Notes: a model not told the origin generated them from the letters alone. 64,000 bases of DNA from Exiguobacterium sibiricum 7-3 (GCF_000620865.1 NZ_KK211190.1:124001-188000), one strand, 5' to 3'. Positions 24,961 to 33,810 are shown, numbered from the stretch's first letter. Program-made: numbers and translations.

Positions 24961-25006
24961 GTTGATTTCCTCCTTTTAGGAAAGGCGTGCGATGGCAACA
25001 GGCCAC

Positions 25007-25063
25007 AAAAAAAGGCAAGACCGAACAACACCTTCACGAACGAGGTGTTGAATCGGTCTTGCC
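25007..25063 (-). terminator. Conditional leader terminator before the PTS gene
   Basis: Minus-strand stem begins GGCAAGACCGA and closes with TCGGTCTTGCC followed by seven T. Its ascending arm shares GGCAAGACC with the antiterminator RNA target, so the two structures exclude each other. Confidence 0.88.
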
Positions 25064-25082
25064 AGCCGTACTGTCACAATCC
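25055..25082 (-). promoter_or_regulatory. Ribonucleic antiterminator (RAT) target of the BglG-type protein
   Basis: 28 nt on the minus strand, beginning GGATTGTGAC and ending GGCAAGACC, matching the LicT/SacT RAT pattern (GGATTGTTAC...GGCAAAACC). It lies directly upstream of and overlaps the leader terminator. Confidence 0.85.
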
Positions 25083-25104
25083 GCACTATTTACTTGTTGC
25101 CCTC

Positions 25105-25133
25105 ATCATAATGAGAAAAGAAAGCGTTGTCAA
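25105..25133 (-). promoter_or_regulatory. Promoter of the sucrose-type PTS operon with cre-like site
   Basis: Perfect TTGACA (25128-25133), 17-base spacer, TATGAT (25105-25110). TGACAACGCTTTCT (25119-25132) overlaps the -35 and matches the CcpA cre consensus at all but two positions, suggesting catabolite repression. Confidence 0.75.
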
Positions 25134-25136
25134 CAG

Positions 25137-25940
25137 TTAAATCGGTTCTTTTTGAATGGAAATATCAACCTCGACGCCAAAGTGATCGGAGACGACCGGT
25201 GCCAAGACACCGTCAAACACGACACCAACACGATCGACATCAATTTTTCGGTTCGATAAGACAAGGTCGAGACGCAAGCCGTGTTGATTTTCTTCCCAAC
25301 CATCAATTTTTCCTTCGACCGTCTCGACACCGACGGTTTCCTGTGCCAACAAAAAGACGTCGTGAAGTCCGCGTTGCACCATGTAGTCATAACCCGTTCC
25401 GCGTTCTAAAGCATCATTGTTGAAGTCGCCGAGGAACAGTGTCCATTCGAGTGGATCCATCCGTGCAATCAAGTGATTAAATTGTTCACTGAACGGTTCC
25501 TCCGCATCTTCCCACCATCCGAGATGACAGGAGTTGAACGTGATGTGTGTTCCATTGACATCAATCGTCGCCCGGACGATTTTCCGGGATTTCCAGTCCA
25601 TCGTATCCTGACTCCGGCTGATGTAATAGGAATCAGATTTGATGATCGGATGTTTGGTCAAGAGAGCAAGACCTTCTTCGTAGGCATCATACCCGATATG
25701 CGAAAAATCCCAGACGAACGAATAGTCGAGACCTTGTTTACGCAATGCTTGTTGAATCAAGTAGACAAAATTATCTTCACGGATATTGTCATAGAGGATT
25801 GGTGTATCCATCAGCTGACTCACTTCCTGTAAAGCGATCACATCATAATCCTGCTGGATGATGTGCGTGACGATTTGATTTAATTTATCAAGTTGTTGTT
25901 CTTCCTGCCATGAGTGGCAATTTAACGTAAGTAGTCGCAT
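25137..25940 (-). CDS. Endonuclease/exonuclease/phosphatase (EEP) family protein
   Basis: 267 residues. EEP-fold motifs in order: LLTLNCHSW, ALQEVSQ (metal-binding Glu), LGWWEDAEEPF, LFLGDFNNDA (Asp/Asn pair), and SDHFGVEVDI (catalytic Asp-His). The fold covers exonuclease III, DNase I, sphingomyelinase and inositol phosphatases; no signal peptide, so a cytoplasmic phosphodiesterase is likely. Start ATG with AGGAGG. It sits between two PTS genes, 4 bp upstream of the sucrose operon promoter, and has a terminator between it and the glucose-type PTS gene, so it is probably transcribed on its own. Confidence 0.8.
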   Translation of the reverse strand: MRLLTLNCHSWQEEQQLDKLNQIVTHIIQQDYDVIALQEVSQLMDTPILYDNIREDNFVYLIQQALRKQGLDYSFVWDFSHIGYDAYEEGLALLTKHPIIKSDSYYISRSQDTMDWKSRKIVRATIDVNGTHITFNSCHLGWWEDAEEPFSEQFNHLIARMDPLEWTLFLGDFNNDALERGTGYDYMVQRGLHDVFLLAQETVGVETVEGKIDGWEENQHGLRLDLVLSNRKIDVDRVGVVFDGVLAPVVSDHFGVEVDISIQKEPI

Positions 25941-25963
25941 CTGCTGTTCCTCCTGATTTTCAA

Positions 25964-26001
25964 TAAAGAAAGGTGAAACTCATGATGAGCTTCACCTTTT
26001 C
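25964..26001 (-). terminator. Terminator after the glucose/maltose-type PTS gene
   Basis: GGTGAAGCTCATCATGAGTT-type hairpin in minus orientation closing with CACC and TTTCTTT. Confidence 0.75.
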
Positions 26002-26024
26002 TTATTTACCCTAATCCACTTGGT

Positions 26025-27680
26025 TTATGCGCCGATTCGATCCTGGATATCCGATTTCAGAACATCCGCTTTAGGACCGTAAATGGCTTGCACGCCATTA
26101 TTTTTTAGGATTAATCCAAGTGCACCATTGGATTTCCAATCAGATTCCGGTGCGACAAGACTTGGATCTTTAACCGTGACGCGTAAACGCGTCATGCAGG
26201 CATCGACTTCTTCGATGTTCGCTTGACCACCAAGTAACCCGATGATTTTTGATGCTTGTGATTGATCGGTTGTTGCAGCCGCTTCGTTCGTAGCTTGAGC
26301 ATTGTCTGAAACGACGACATCATCCAAGTAGTTTCCGTTACGGCCCGGTGTGGCATAATTGAACTTTTTAATAACAAAACGGAATGTAAAGAAGTTCAAG
26401 AAGAAGAAGAAGACACATACACCGATGAAGCGGATTAAGTCACCGATCAGTCCCGCTTTTGCAATCAGCGGAATCCGTGTCAGCAATTCAATGGCTCCGA
26501 ACGCATGGATCCGGAGATGCATGATGTCAGCTAGCGCAAAGGCAACACCTGTTAAGACAGCGTAGACGACGTAAAGGACAGGCGCGATGAACATGAACAT
26601 GAATTCGATCGGCTCTGTAACACCCGTTAAGAAAACAGCGAGACCAGCAGATAAGAAGACCGGTTTATACGCTTTCTTTTTGTCTTCATCAACCGACATG
26701 TACATGGCAACAGCGACACCGATTAAAGAAGCCAGGGAAGTGACGACTTGTCCTTCTTTGAAACGTGCCGGGACGACGCTGTTGATTAAATCGTTGTACC
26801 CTTGTGTGTTACCTGCTTGTTTTAAGTTGACGAGATCGGTAATCCAAGCGAGCCATAATGGATCTTGACCTGCGACAGTTGAACCTTGCGCCGCACCCGT
26901 TAAGATTTTATACGTTCCACCGAGTTCCGTATAGTTCATCGGAACAGTCAACATGTGGTGAAGACCAAACGGTAAGAGCAGACGTTCCAGTGTTCCGTAA
27001 ACAAATGGAGCAAGGATTGGTGCCGTATCGCGTGACGTCGCGATCCAGCGTCCGAAGTCATTCAGCAATCCTTGAACGAACGGCCAAACGAGTGATAAAA
27101 CGAACGCGGCAACAACGGATCCACCGATGACGACGAATGGTACAAACCGTTTACCGTTAAAGAACGCAAGTGCATCAGGCAACTTGCTGAAGTTATAAAA
27201 TTTGTTGAAGAGTACGGCTCCAAGGAAACCGGAAATGATTCCGACGAATACGCCCATGTTGAGCGCCGGAGCACCAAGGACAGAAGTGAAATAATCTTTC
27301 ACGATTAAATCAGAACCAAGTAAAGATGTGACGGTTGCTTTTGGATCAGCAAGCATCGTCGAATTGACACCAAAGATGGCACCGGTAACACGGTTGACTA
27401 AAATAAATGCAAGTAAGGCTGCAAATGCTCCGCCGGCCCGTTCTTTTGCCCACGATCCACCGATCGCAACAGCGAACAAGACATGGAGGTTAGTAATAAT
27501 GGCCCAACCTAAATCTTCAACGATTCTTGCAACCGTTTGCATAAACACGATGTCGCCGCCGTACATTCCGATCAACTTCCCGATCGAGATCATGATTCCG
27601 GCAGCTGGCATGACTGCGATGACTACCATTAACGCTTTTCCTAGCTTTTGCCAGAAATCAAATGAAATTTTGTTTTTCAT
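26025..27680 (-). CDS. PTS sugar transporter EIICB, glucose/maltose type
   Basis: 551 residues. EIIC domain with about ten helices (MPAAGIMISIG near 25; ITEPIEF-like TGVTEPIEFMFMF near 355) followed by a linker rich in Ala/Thr and a C-terminal EIIB domain with phospho-acceptor C495 in VDACMTRLRV. No EIIA domain. The opening FDFWQKLGKALMVVIAVMPAAG resembles the PtsG/MalT-type permeases of streptococci and relatives, which carry glucose and/or maltose; the sugar is not certain. Start ATG after GAGGAG. Upstream are three cre-like boxes. Confidence 0.85.
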   Translation of the reverse strand: MKNKISFDFWQKLGKALMVVIAVMPAAGIMISIGKLIGMYGGDIVFMQTVARIVEDLGWAIITNLHVLFAVAIGGSWAKERAGGAFAALLAFILVNRVTGAIFGVNSTMLADPKATVTSLLGSDLIVKDYFTSVLGAPALNMGVFVGIISGFLGAVLFNKFYNFSKLPDALAFFNGKRFVPFVVIGGSVVAAFVLSLVWPFVQGLLNDFGRWIATSRDTAPILAPFVYGTLERLLLPFGLHHMLTVPMNYTELGGTYKILTGAAQGSTVAGQDPLWLAWITDLVNLKQAGNTQGYNDLINSVVPARFKEGQVVTSLASLIGVAVAMYMSVDEDKKKAYKPVFLSAGLAVFLTGVTEPIEFMFMFIAPVLYVVYAVLTGVAFALADIMHLRIHAFGAIELLTRIPLIAKAGLIGDLIRFIGVCVFFFFLNFFTFRFVIKKFNYATPGRNGNYLDDVVVSDNAQATNEAAATTDQSQASKIIGLLGGQANIEEVDACMTRLRVTVKDPSLVAPESDWKSNGALGLILKNNGVQAIYGPKADVLKSDIQDRIGA

Positions 27681-27730
27681 GTGGTCTCACTCCTCTATGT
27701 ATCTGTTATCTGTGTAATTAGTGCAAAAAA

Positions 27731-27779
27731 TGTAAGCGATTAATGCAACCGCTTGCACTTAAAATTGTAAGCGATAACT
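27731..27779. promoter_or_regulatory. Cluster of three cre/LacI-type operator-like boxes upstream of the EIICB gene
   Basis: TGTAAGCGATTAAT (27731-27744), TGCAACCGCTTGCA (27744-27757) and TGTAAGCGATAACT (27766-27779). Against TGWAANCGNTNWCA they have two, two and one mismatches. Likely binding sites for CcpA or a sugar-specific LacI-family regulator. Confidence 0.6.
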
Positions 27780-27932
27780 TTTTAAAAAGCTAGTTCTTTT
27801 TTATGATTTTTTTGAAATTATATTTTAGTTAGTAAATAGTATGAAGAGAAGAAGTGTTGAAAAGTGAAATTCGGGAATAAATTAACAGGATTAAAGGTAG
27901 AAAGTCATGTGCTTAGAAAAGGAGATTACATC

Positions 27933-28217
27933 ATGAGTGAAACGATAAGTCCTCTCGAAAATTATGGAGAGCGGATTCGTACATTACGTGAACGGCAAGA
28001 AATCAATCAGGAGCAATTGGCTGAACTGACAGAGACGACACCCGAAATGATGGAACGGATTGAGCAGAGTATCGCACACCCTTCATTTTCGATGATTGAA
28101 CGTTTGGCAAAAGCACTTAACGTCCCATATGAACATTTAGTGCGGCATATTTGGCCTGCTCAAATCATCCGGCTTCACGAAGAAGGGGCAAAAATCATTG
28201 ATTTACCGTCGAGTTGA
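27933..28217 (+). CDS. XRE-family helix-turn-helix regulator
   Basis: 94 residues from ATG 27933 with AAAGGAG ten bases upstream; an earlier in-frame ATG (27864) lacks a ribosome site. Residues 12-65 form a Cro/C1-type HTH (RIRTLRERQEINQEQLAELTE, then IEQSIAHPSFSMIERLAKAL). The tail (VRHIWPAQIIRLHEEGAKII) is not a known sensor domain. Monocistronic with terminator. Its targets cannot be told; the divergent EIICB gene is a candidate only by position. Confidence 0.82.
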   Translation: MSETISPLENYGERIRTLRERQEINQEQLAELTETTPEMMERIEQSIAHPSFSMIERLAKALNVPYEHLVRHIWPAQIIRLHEEGAKIIDLPSS

Positions 28218-28224
28218 TCGCGTT

Positions 28225-28262
28225 AAAAATCCTCCACTGCCTAAGGCAATGGAGGATTTTTC
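28225..28262. terminator. Bidirectional terminator between the XRE gene and queF
   Basis: AAAAATCCTCCA/TGGAGGATTTTT stem with inner TGCC/GGCA. Confidence 0.85.
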
Positions 28263-28267
28263 GAGTC

Positions 28268-28756
28268 TTAGCGATTGTCGATCGTTTCAGGATATAAATC
28301 ATGATTAAAGAGACGGTGTTCGGCCATCTGTTCATATTTCGTATCCGGTTTACCGTAGTTGTAGTAAGGATCAATCGAAATTCCACCGCGTGGCGTGAAT
28401 TTCCCCCAAACTTCGAGGTAACGGGGTTCCATCAGTTTGACGAGATCCTTTCCGATGACATTGATGCAGTTTTCATGGAAATCTCCGTGATTACGGAAGC
28501 TGAACAGATAAAGTTTTAGTGATTTTGATTCGACCAGCTTCTCATCCGGAATGTAAGAAATATAAATGGTCGCAAAATCCGGTTGATTCGTAATCGGGCA
28601 GAGGCTCGTAAATTCAGGTGCATTAAACTTTACGAAGTAGTCGTTTTCTGGGTGACGGTTCGGGAAGGCTTCAAGCACTTCCGGTTGATATTCAAAAATA
28701 TAAGGGACAGACTTTTGACCAAGTAAGGACAAATCGTTTAAATCTTCTGGACGCAT
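28268..28756 (-). CDS. queF: NADPH-dependent 7-cyano-7-deazaguanine reductase
   Basis: 162 residues, the length of the short unimodular QueF type. Nucleophilic Cys in [17 protein letters not shown] (about residue 55), the QueF motif [20 protein letters not shown], and GGISIDPY at the C-terminus. It reduces preQ0 to preQ1 in queuosine biosynthesis. Last gene of the queC-queD-queE-queF operon; ATG with AAGGAG, 11 bp after queE. Confidence 0.95.
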   Translation of the reverse strand: MRPEDLNDLSLLGQKSVPYIFEYQPEVLEAFPNRHPENDYFVKFNAPEFTSLCPITNQPDFATIYISYIPDEKLVESKSLKLYLFSFRNHGDFHENCINVIGKDLVKLMEPRYLEVWGKFTPRGGISIDPYYNYGKPDTKYEQMAEHRLFNHDLYPETIDNR

Positions 28757-28767
28757 AATTAATCTCC

Positions 28768-29484
28768 TTAAACGCCGCGGTCGTTTGCGAAAACGAGGGC
28801 ATGTAGTTGTGGAAGAACCCGTGCATGATTAAATCGTTCGTCAGTTGCAACGCGTTCCCATAAAGTTTTTAAGTCGGATAACATCCGCGGTGCAATCGTA
28901 CCTTCTTCCGCAGGATCAGGATTACCGAGTGATAGATATAAGGTTTTTAAGGCGTAACGTTCTGAAATGGCAGCAGCAAAGTCAAGATCTGCCTCGTCAA
29001 AAATGACGATTTTAACGGCCCGTTGCTGTTCAGGCAACCGTTTGAAAAAGACATCAAGCCGGTCATAATCAACCGTCATCCCACTCGACGGTGGTTTCGG
29101 ACTGATCGTGACGTCTTCGATATCGAGCACCCAGTTTTGCCAGTAAGAACCTTGTGTTTCGACCGACATCGTGATGCCACGGCTCTTCAAGGCGTCGACG
29201 AGCGTTCCAATCGACGCATGTAACAACGGGTTACCGCCGGAAATCGTGACATGACCATATGAACCGAGGGCATCAAGTTGCGTCAGGATTTCTTCTGCTG
29301 TCAGTAAATCCGGTTTTTCCGATCCGTCCCAAGTAAAGGCCGAGTCACACCAGGCACAGGAATAGTCACAGCCACCAGTCCGGACGAACATCGTTTTTTG
29401 ACCGATCGAACGTCCTTCACCTTGGAAGGTCGGACCAAAGATTTCAAGAACAGGAATCTTCGGTGTTTTCTTCAATTGACTCAT
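28768..29484 (-). CDS. queE: 7-carboxy-7-deazaguanine synthase (radical SAM)
   Basis: 238 residues. The QueE-type cluster loop with C39, C43 and C46 ([14 protein letters not shown]) has the CxxxCxxC spacing. SAM-binding segments GGNPLLH and [12 protein letters not shown] follow. It converts 6-carboxytetrahydropterin to 7-carboxy-7-deazaguanine. Start overlaps the queD stop by 4 bp (ATGA). Confidence 0.95.
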   Translation of the reverse strand: MSQLKKTPKIPVLEIFGPTFQGEGRSIGQKTMFVRTGGCDYSCAWCDSAFTWDGSEKPDLLTAEEILTQLDALGSYGHVTISGGNPLLHASIGTLVDALKSRGITMSVETQGSYWQNWVLDIEDVTISPKPPSSGMTVDYDRLDVFFKRLPEQQRAVKIVIFDEADLDFAAAISERYALKTLYLSLGNPDPAEEGTIAPRMLSDLKTLWERVATDERFNHARVLPQLHALVFANDRGV

Positions 29485-29936
29485 GATTCAAGCATCCATT
29501 CCCGGCGGACTTCTGCAAAAGCAGTCGGAGTTTCGTACAGTTTGACGAACTCTACACGGAGACCGCGTTCATCGGGCAGGTGTTTACCGAGTGTTTCAAA
29601 AATCCACGCTGACATGTTTTCAGCGGTCGTATTCATGTAAGGAAGAGACTCATTCAAGTAACGGTGATCGAGCAATGGTTCGAGGTGCTCTTTGAAAATT
29701 TTCTTCAAATCACCAAAGTCGAGTGTCATCCCGCGGTGGTCAAGGAATCCGCTGATGCCGAGATCGACGTGATACGTATGACCGTGGAGGGCGCGACACT
29801 TGCCGTCATAGTCATACAGGTGATGGGCTGCATCAAATGTCAGTTTTTTAACAATCATGACACGTGATTTTGTATAAATAAGCGAGTCGCCGGTCGGGCG
29901 CTCGACGGTTTCGGGTGCTTCATAGTTGAATTTCAT
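29481..29936 (-). CDS. queD: 6-carboxy-5,6,7,8-tetrahydropterin synthase
   Basis: 151 residues from ATG 29936 with AGGAGG ten bases upstream; longer readings go into queC without a ribosome site. Zinc ligands in FDAAHHL and HGHTYHVDL, catalytic Cys in [11 protein letters not shown], and the C-terminal Glu in [10 protein letters not shown]. Converts dihydroneopterin triphosphate to carboxytetrahydropterin. Overlaps queC and queE by 4 bp each. Confidence 0.93.
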   Translation of the reverse strand: MKFNYEAPETVERPTGDSLIYTKSRVMIVKKLTFDAAHHLYDYDGKCRALHGHTYHVDLGISGFLDHRGMTLDFGDLKKIFKEHLEPLLDHRYLNESLPYMNTTAENMSAWIFETLGKHLPDERGLRVEFVKLYETPTAFAEVRREWMLES

Positions 29937-30589
29937 GTGTGTTGGACCTCCTCGATGTAGGCATCTAAGCCTTTTTTCCGTAATTCGCAAGCCGGGCAAT
30001 CGCCGCAGCCGTCTCCGATGATTCCGTTGTAACACGTCAATGTCCGTTCGCGGACAAACTCAAACGCGCCGAGTGAATCAGCTAATGCCCATGTCTCTTT
30101 TTTGTCGAGCCACATGAGCGGAGTATGAATCACGAATGGATAGTCCATCGCGAGGTTAAGCGTCACGTTCAGTGACTTGATGAAGGAATCACGACAGTCG
30201 GGATAACCGGAAAAGTCTGTTTCGCATACACCGGTAATGATATGGCGGATGCCACGTCCTTTAGCGAGTACGGCTGCGAAAGACAGGAACAGGTGGTTTC
30301 GACCATCTACAAAGGTAGAGGGAAGCCCATCTTCATTCGTCGTGATTGATTGTGAGTGGTCAGTCAAGGAATTGCTCGTCAATTGACTGAGGAGTGAGAG
30401 ATCGAGCTCGTGATGTTTCACACCGAGTTCGGATGCGATTTCGCGAGCGACATCGAGTTCTGCGGCATGACGTTGCCCATAGTTGAAGGTAACGACTTCA
30501 ACTTCTGAATAATCGGCGAGTGCCTGAAACAGGCAGGTCGTCGAATCTTGACCGCCACTGAAGACGACAAGAGCACGTTCATTTTTCAT
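29933..30589 (-). CDS. queC: 7-cyano-7-deazaguanine synthase
   Basis: 218 residues from ATG 30589; the in-frame ATG at 30604 lies on top of AGGA and cannot use it. PP-loop SGGQDSTT near residue 10, and zinc-binding cysteines at the C-terminus ([19 protein letters not shown]). It converts carboxydeazaguanine to preQ0 using ATP and ammonia. First gene of the queuosine operon, directly under a preQ1 riboswitch. Confidence 0.95.
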   Translation of the reverse strand: MKNERALVVFSGGQDSTTCLFQALADYSEVEVVTFNYGQRHAAELDVAREIASELGVKHHELDLSLLSQLTSNSLTDHSQSITTNEDGLPSTFVDGRNHLFLSFAAVLAKGRGIRHIITGVCETDFSGYPDCRDSFIKSLNVTLNLAMDYPFVIHTPLMWLDKKETWALADSLGAFEFVRERTLTCYNGIIGDGCGDCPACELRKKGLDAYIEEVQHT

Positions 30590-30605
30590 AGTGTACACTT
30601 CCATT

Positions 30606-30640
30606 CCTAGTTTTTGTGACGGAGGAGGTTACGAACTCCG
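30606..30640 (-). ncRNA. preQ1-I riboswitch in the queC leader
   Basis: 35 nt on the minus strand: P1 arm CGGAG, loop UUCGUAACCUC, P1 return CUCCG, and A-rich tail UCACAAAAACUAGG. The order and tail match the class I preQ1 aptamer (compare the AACCCC and ACAAAACAAGG segments of the Thermoanaerobacter example). The tail runs into the AGGA/GGAAG before queC, so binding of preQ1 probably hides the ribosome site. Confidence 0.88.
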
Positions 30641-30715
30641 GAGACACAGTCTCAACTATTCACACTAGCAGAAGGCGACACAAAAGTCGACTGACAATCG
30701 AGGATTTCGCAAGAC

Positions 30716-30757
30716 AAAAAAGCACCCTTGAACGAAAGAACGTCCAAGGGTGAAAAA
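30716..30757. terminator. Terminator after bshB2
   Basis: CACCCTTG/CAAGGGTG stem; on the minus strand it is followed by CTTTTTTG. Confidence 0.8.
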
Positions 30758-30758
30758 A

Positions 30759-31418
30759 TCATAATGGGTAATGATAATAGCGTTCTTTGACGAGCAAATC
30801 ACGGATGTTCGAGTCTTCTGAGATGACTTTCATCAAACCGCCTGTTTGCGAGGCATGTGCTTGAAGGGCTGCAATTTTTTGATCGGTATACGCACTGACA
30901 TCATGGATGAACGTTCCTTCACCGAGTTCGTCACGTGTATTGTTAGCGAAGGCAACCGCTAAAAATTCAGGACGCTGACTTTCGTCGATCGCACGAAGCG
31001 CCCGGACGACGGCACGTGCTGTTGCTTCGTGATCCGGATGGACGGCATATCCCGGATAAAATGAAATCACCCGTGTCGGTTGCGTTTTCGTAATCAATTG
31101 TCCAATCCGTTCAGCAAGCATCGCTTCATCTTCGAATTCGACTGTTTTGTCGCGAAGTCCCCACATTTGTAAATCGGAAATCTTCATTTTTTCAGATGCG
31201 GCAATCAGTTCACGTTTGCGGATTGTTGCGAGCTCCTCGCGGTTCGTAAAGACAGGACGACCCATGTTGCGTCCCATTTCACCGAGTGTCAGGCAGGCAT
31301 ACGTGACAGGTCCGCGGTTTTCTGCATGTTCGATAATCGTTCCAGCCGAGCTGAACGCTTCATCATCCGGGTGAGGGAAGATGACGAGTAGATGATCTTG
31401 TTCGTTGTAAGCCATCAT
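30759..31418 (-). CDS. bshB2: Bacillithiol biosynthesis deacetylase, PIG-L family
   Basis: 219 residues. Zinc-binding motif FPHPDDEAFSSAG near residue 15 and the second ligand in YAVHPDHEATARA. PIG-L/LmbE fold that removes acetate from GlcNAc-malate, the second step of bacillithiol synthesis. Partnered with YojF, which overlaps it by 4 bp, the same pair as Bacillus yojF-bshB2. Two adjacent ATGs (31418, 31415) are possible; the second has better spacing to GAGGAGG. Confidence 0.9.
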   Translation of the reverse strand: MMAYNEQDHLLVIFPHPDDEAFSSAGTIIEHAENRGPVTYACLTLGEMGRNMGRPVFTNREELATIRKRELIAASEKMKISDLQMWGLRDKTVEFEDEAMLAERIGQLITKTQPTRVISFYPGYAVHPDHEATARAVVRALRAIDESQRPEFLAVAFANNTRDELGEGTFIHDVSAYTDQKIAALQAHASQTGGLMKVISEDSNIRDLLVKERYYHYPL

Positions 31419-31780
31419 TCTACCTCCTCTGCGCCTTGCGCGAATGGAGTCGGACTGAGCTCGAAGGCAATCGCAAGACGTCCTTCAATGTCGTGTCCGG
31501 CAATCAACAGTTGATCGCCTGCAAATTCATAATCGGTTAAACCTTCACCGTACAACCAACCGTGGGCGAGTTTCAGTCCGATCCGGTACGGACCGTTTCC
31601 AGTAATCAGACCACGTTCGTACGTAATCTCGGCATTGCGGAAAAACATGCCGGCACTGTGGAACGTCGGATCCTGGTGTGTCGCGTACGCACCGTTCGTC
31701 GTTTCGACGTGTACGTAAAGTGGTGTATTGGCATACTTGTCGATATAGTTTTGTACAGCTGTTAAATCAAGTGCTTGCAT
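31415..31780 (-). CDS. yojF: YojF family (DUF1806) protein
   Basis: 121 residues, no signal peptide. Segments YVHVETTNGAYATH, RNAEITYERGLITG and RIGLKLAHGWLYGEGLT match the DUF1806/YojF family, always found next to bshB2 in Bacillales. Biochemical role unknown; probably supports bacillithiol synthesis. ATG after AAAGGGG. First gene of the two-gene operon. Confidence 0.88.
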   Translation of the reverse strand: MQALDLTAVQNYIDKYANTPLYVHVETTNGAYATHQDPTFHSAGMFFRNAEITYERGLITGNGPYRIGLKLAHGWLYGEGLTDYEFAGDQLLIAGHDIEGRLAIAFELSPTPFAQGAEEVE

Positions 31781-31804
31781 GATGAATCCCCTTTCCTATA
31801 CAGA

Positions 31805-31835
31805 AAGAAGTCCGCGGTCAGTGCGCGGACTTCTT
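31805..31835 (-). terminator. Terminator after pdxK
   Basis: AAGAAGTCCGCG/CGCGGACTTCTT stem of 12 bp in minus orientation followed by TCTGT. Confidence 0.75.
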
Positions 31836-31841
31836 GAGCGA

Positions 31842-32657
31842 TTAAGACGTTACTGTTCGGTGAGCAGCGTGGTCAGTCGGACCGACATATTCATTCAAGC
31901 GGAATGAATGACGAATCGCCGAAGTGATAAACGATTTCGCTGTACGGACCGCTTGCTCCACGGAAGCTCCTTTTGCGAGTTCAGCCGTGATTGCAGCAGA
32001 GTAGGTGCATCCTGCTCCGTGCGTATACGGTGTCTCAATACGCTCGTCCTCAATTAGGATAAACTCTTTTCCGTCATAAAGCACGTCAACTGCTCGTGGG
32101 TGGTCAATCTTGCTGCCACCTTTAACAAGAACGTATTGAGCACCTTTTTCATGAATCCGTGCAGCTGCCAGCTTCATTTCATCGATTGTCGAAGGTGTTT
32201 TTCCAAGACCGGACAATTGACCTGCTTCAAAGACATTAGGGGTCACGACCGTTGCGAGCGGTGTCAGGACATCGCGTAAAGCGTTCGCTGTATCGGGATT
32301 CAGAACTTCATCTTCACCTTTACAAACCATGACGGGATCGATGACGACATTTTTGACGCCAGATGACTTGATTTTTTCAGCAACGACTTCAATGATTTCG
32401 ACAGTCGGGAGCATACCCGTCTTCATCGCATCTACACCAATTCCTCCAAGGACCGTATGGATTTGTGTCCGGACGAGTTCGGCATCGATCGGGTAAACCG
32501 CATGGTGCCAAGAATGATCGGGATCTTGAGCGACGATGACCGTCAATGCGTTCATTCCATAGACTTCAAGTTCCTGGAACGTTTTTAAATCAGCTTGAAT
32601 ACCAGCGCCGCCACTCGTGTCAGAACCGGCAATCGTTAAAGCTTTACGTTTTGTCAT
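31842..32657 (-). CDS. pdxK: Pyridoxine/pyridoxal/pyridoxamine kinase of the ThiD-like type
   Basis: 271 residues. IAGSDTSGGAGIQADLKTFQ at the N-terminus and TPYTHGAGCTYSAAITAELAKG at the C-terminus are ribokinase-fold ThiD/PdxK signatures. Length and details (GIGVDAMKTGMLPT, DPVMVCKG) match Bacillus PdxK rather than ThiD; the vitamin B6 salvage activity is therefore preferred, with HMP kinase as alternative. No thiamine genes and no TPP riboswitch are nearby. Single-gene unit with AGGAGG and terminator. Confidence 0.82.
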   Translation of the reverse strand: MTKRKALTIAGSDTSGGAGIQADLKTFQELEVYGMNALTVIVAQDPDHSWHHAVYPIDAELVRTQIHTVLGGIGVDAMKTGMLPTVEIIEVVAEKIKSSGVKNVVIDPVMVCKGEDEVLNPDTANALRDVLTPLATVVTPNVFEAGQLSGLGKTPSTIDEMKLAAARIHEKGAQYVLVKGGSKIDHPRAVDVLYDGKEFILIEDERIETPYTHGAGCTYSAAITAELAKGASVEQAVRTAKSFITSAIRHSFRLNEYVGPTDHAAHRTVTS

Positions 32658-32753
32658 GTGGAATTCCTCCTAAATAAAATAAGCATATCTTCTTGCCATC
32701 AATCATAGCGAATTCTAGTCCAAGCGACAACTGCAGGGGCTTAATTGAGAGAG

Positions 32754-32782
32754 AAAAACCCCACCTAGCCGACTAGATGGGG
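32754..32782 (-). terminator. Terminator after the phosphate transporter gene
   Basis: CCCCATCTAG/CTAGGTGGGG stem and TTTTT in minus orientation. Confidence 0.85.
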
Positions 32783-32789
32783 AATGAAA

Positions 32790-33794
32790 TCATTTAATGA
32801 AAAGGAAATCTAAAATGTAGTAGATGAGCGCCGCCACTGCCATTGAAATCGGCAATGTGATGACCCATGTAATCAACATCCGTTGTGCTGTTCCCCATTT
32901 AACACCTTTTTTTCGGTGTGATGTACCTACACCGAGAATGGCAGAAGAAATAACGTGTGTCGTTGAAACCGGTAAGTGAATCGCTGTCGCACCAAAGATG
33001 ATGGCAGCAGACGTCAAGTCAGCCGCAACCCCGTTGACCGGACGGATTTTCATAATCTGTCCACCAACCGTCTTGATGATCCGCCATCCACCGACGGATG
33101 TTCCGAGACCCATTGCGACCGCACACGATAGTTTAACCCAAAGTGCGACTTCGTGATCGGTTTGGAAACCGGATGAAATAAGGGCGAGCGTGATGATACC
33201 CATCGCTTTTTGTGCATCATTCGTTCCGTGTGTGTACGATTGAAGAGCTGCTGTTGCGATTTGCATATGACGGAAACGACGATTCGTCTTCGCCAAGTTT
33301 CCTTTTTTGAAAACTACTTTAAAGATGCCGTAAACGATAAATCCAAGAGTGAAGGCAAGAATCGGTGAAATGATCAGTGCCTGAACGATTTTTAAAATTC
33401 CTTTTGCTTCGATTCCGCCAAAGCCGACAGATGCGATAGCCGCACCGGCGATTGAACCGATCAATGTGTGCGAAGAACTAGACGGAATACCGAAATACCA
33501 CGTCAAGAGGTTCCAGGCGATAGCAGAAAGTAAAGCAGCAATGACGACATAACTTCCGTGCTCAAGCGTCGAAGGATCGACGATATCACTGGAAATTGTT
33601 TTAGCGACGCCAGTAAACGTGATTGCACCTAAAAAATTCATCGTCGCGGCAAGAATGATAGCGTGACGTGGTTTCAAAGCACGAGTCGACACCGAAGTCG
33701 CAATCGAGTTCGCTGTATCGTGGAAACCATTAATGAAGTCGAAGCTAAGTGCGAGAATGACGATTATGGCGGTGATGATAAAAAGACTATCCAT
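32790..33794 (-). CDS. pit: Low-affinity inorganic phosphate transporter, PiT family
   Basis: 334 residues with about ten helices. PiT signatures GFHDTANSIATSVSTRAL (near 24-41) and the repeat GTNDAQKAMGIIT; C-terminal VSTTHVISSAILGVG. Transports phosphate (often as metal-phosphate) with protons. Start ATG with GAGGAG, 16 bp after the DUF47 gene, giving the standard ykaA-pit operon. Confidence 0.92.
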   Translation of the reverse strand: MDSLFIITAIIVILALSFDFINGFHDTANSIATSVSTRALKPRHAIILAATMNFLGAITFTGVAKTISSDIVDPSTLEHGSYVVIAALLSAIAWNLLTWYFGIPSSSSHTLIGSIAGAAIASVGFGGIEAKGILKIVQALIISPILAFTLGFIVYGIFKVVFKKGNLAKTNRRFRHMQIATAALQSYTHGTNDAQKAMGIITLALISSGFQTDHEVALWVKLSCAVAMGLGTSVGGWRIIKTVGGQIMKIRPVNGVAADLTSAAIIFGATAIHLPVSTTHVISSAILGVGTSHRKKGVKWGTAQRMLITWVITLPISMAVAALIYYILDFLFIK

Positions 33795-33810
33795 CTCGTT
33801 AGCTCCTCAC

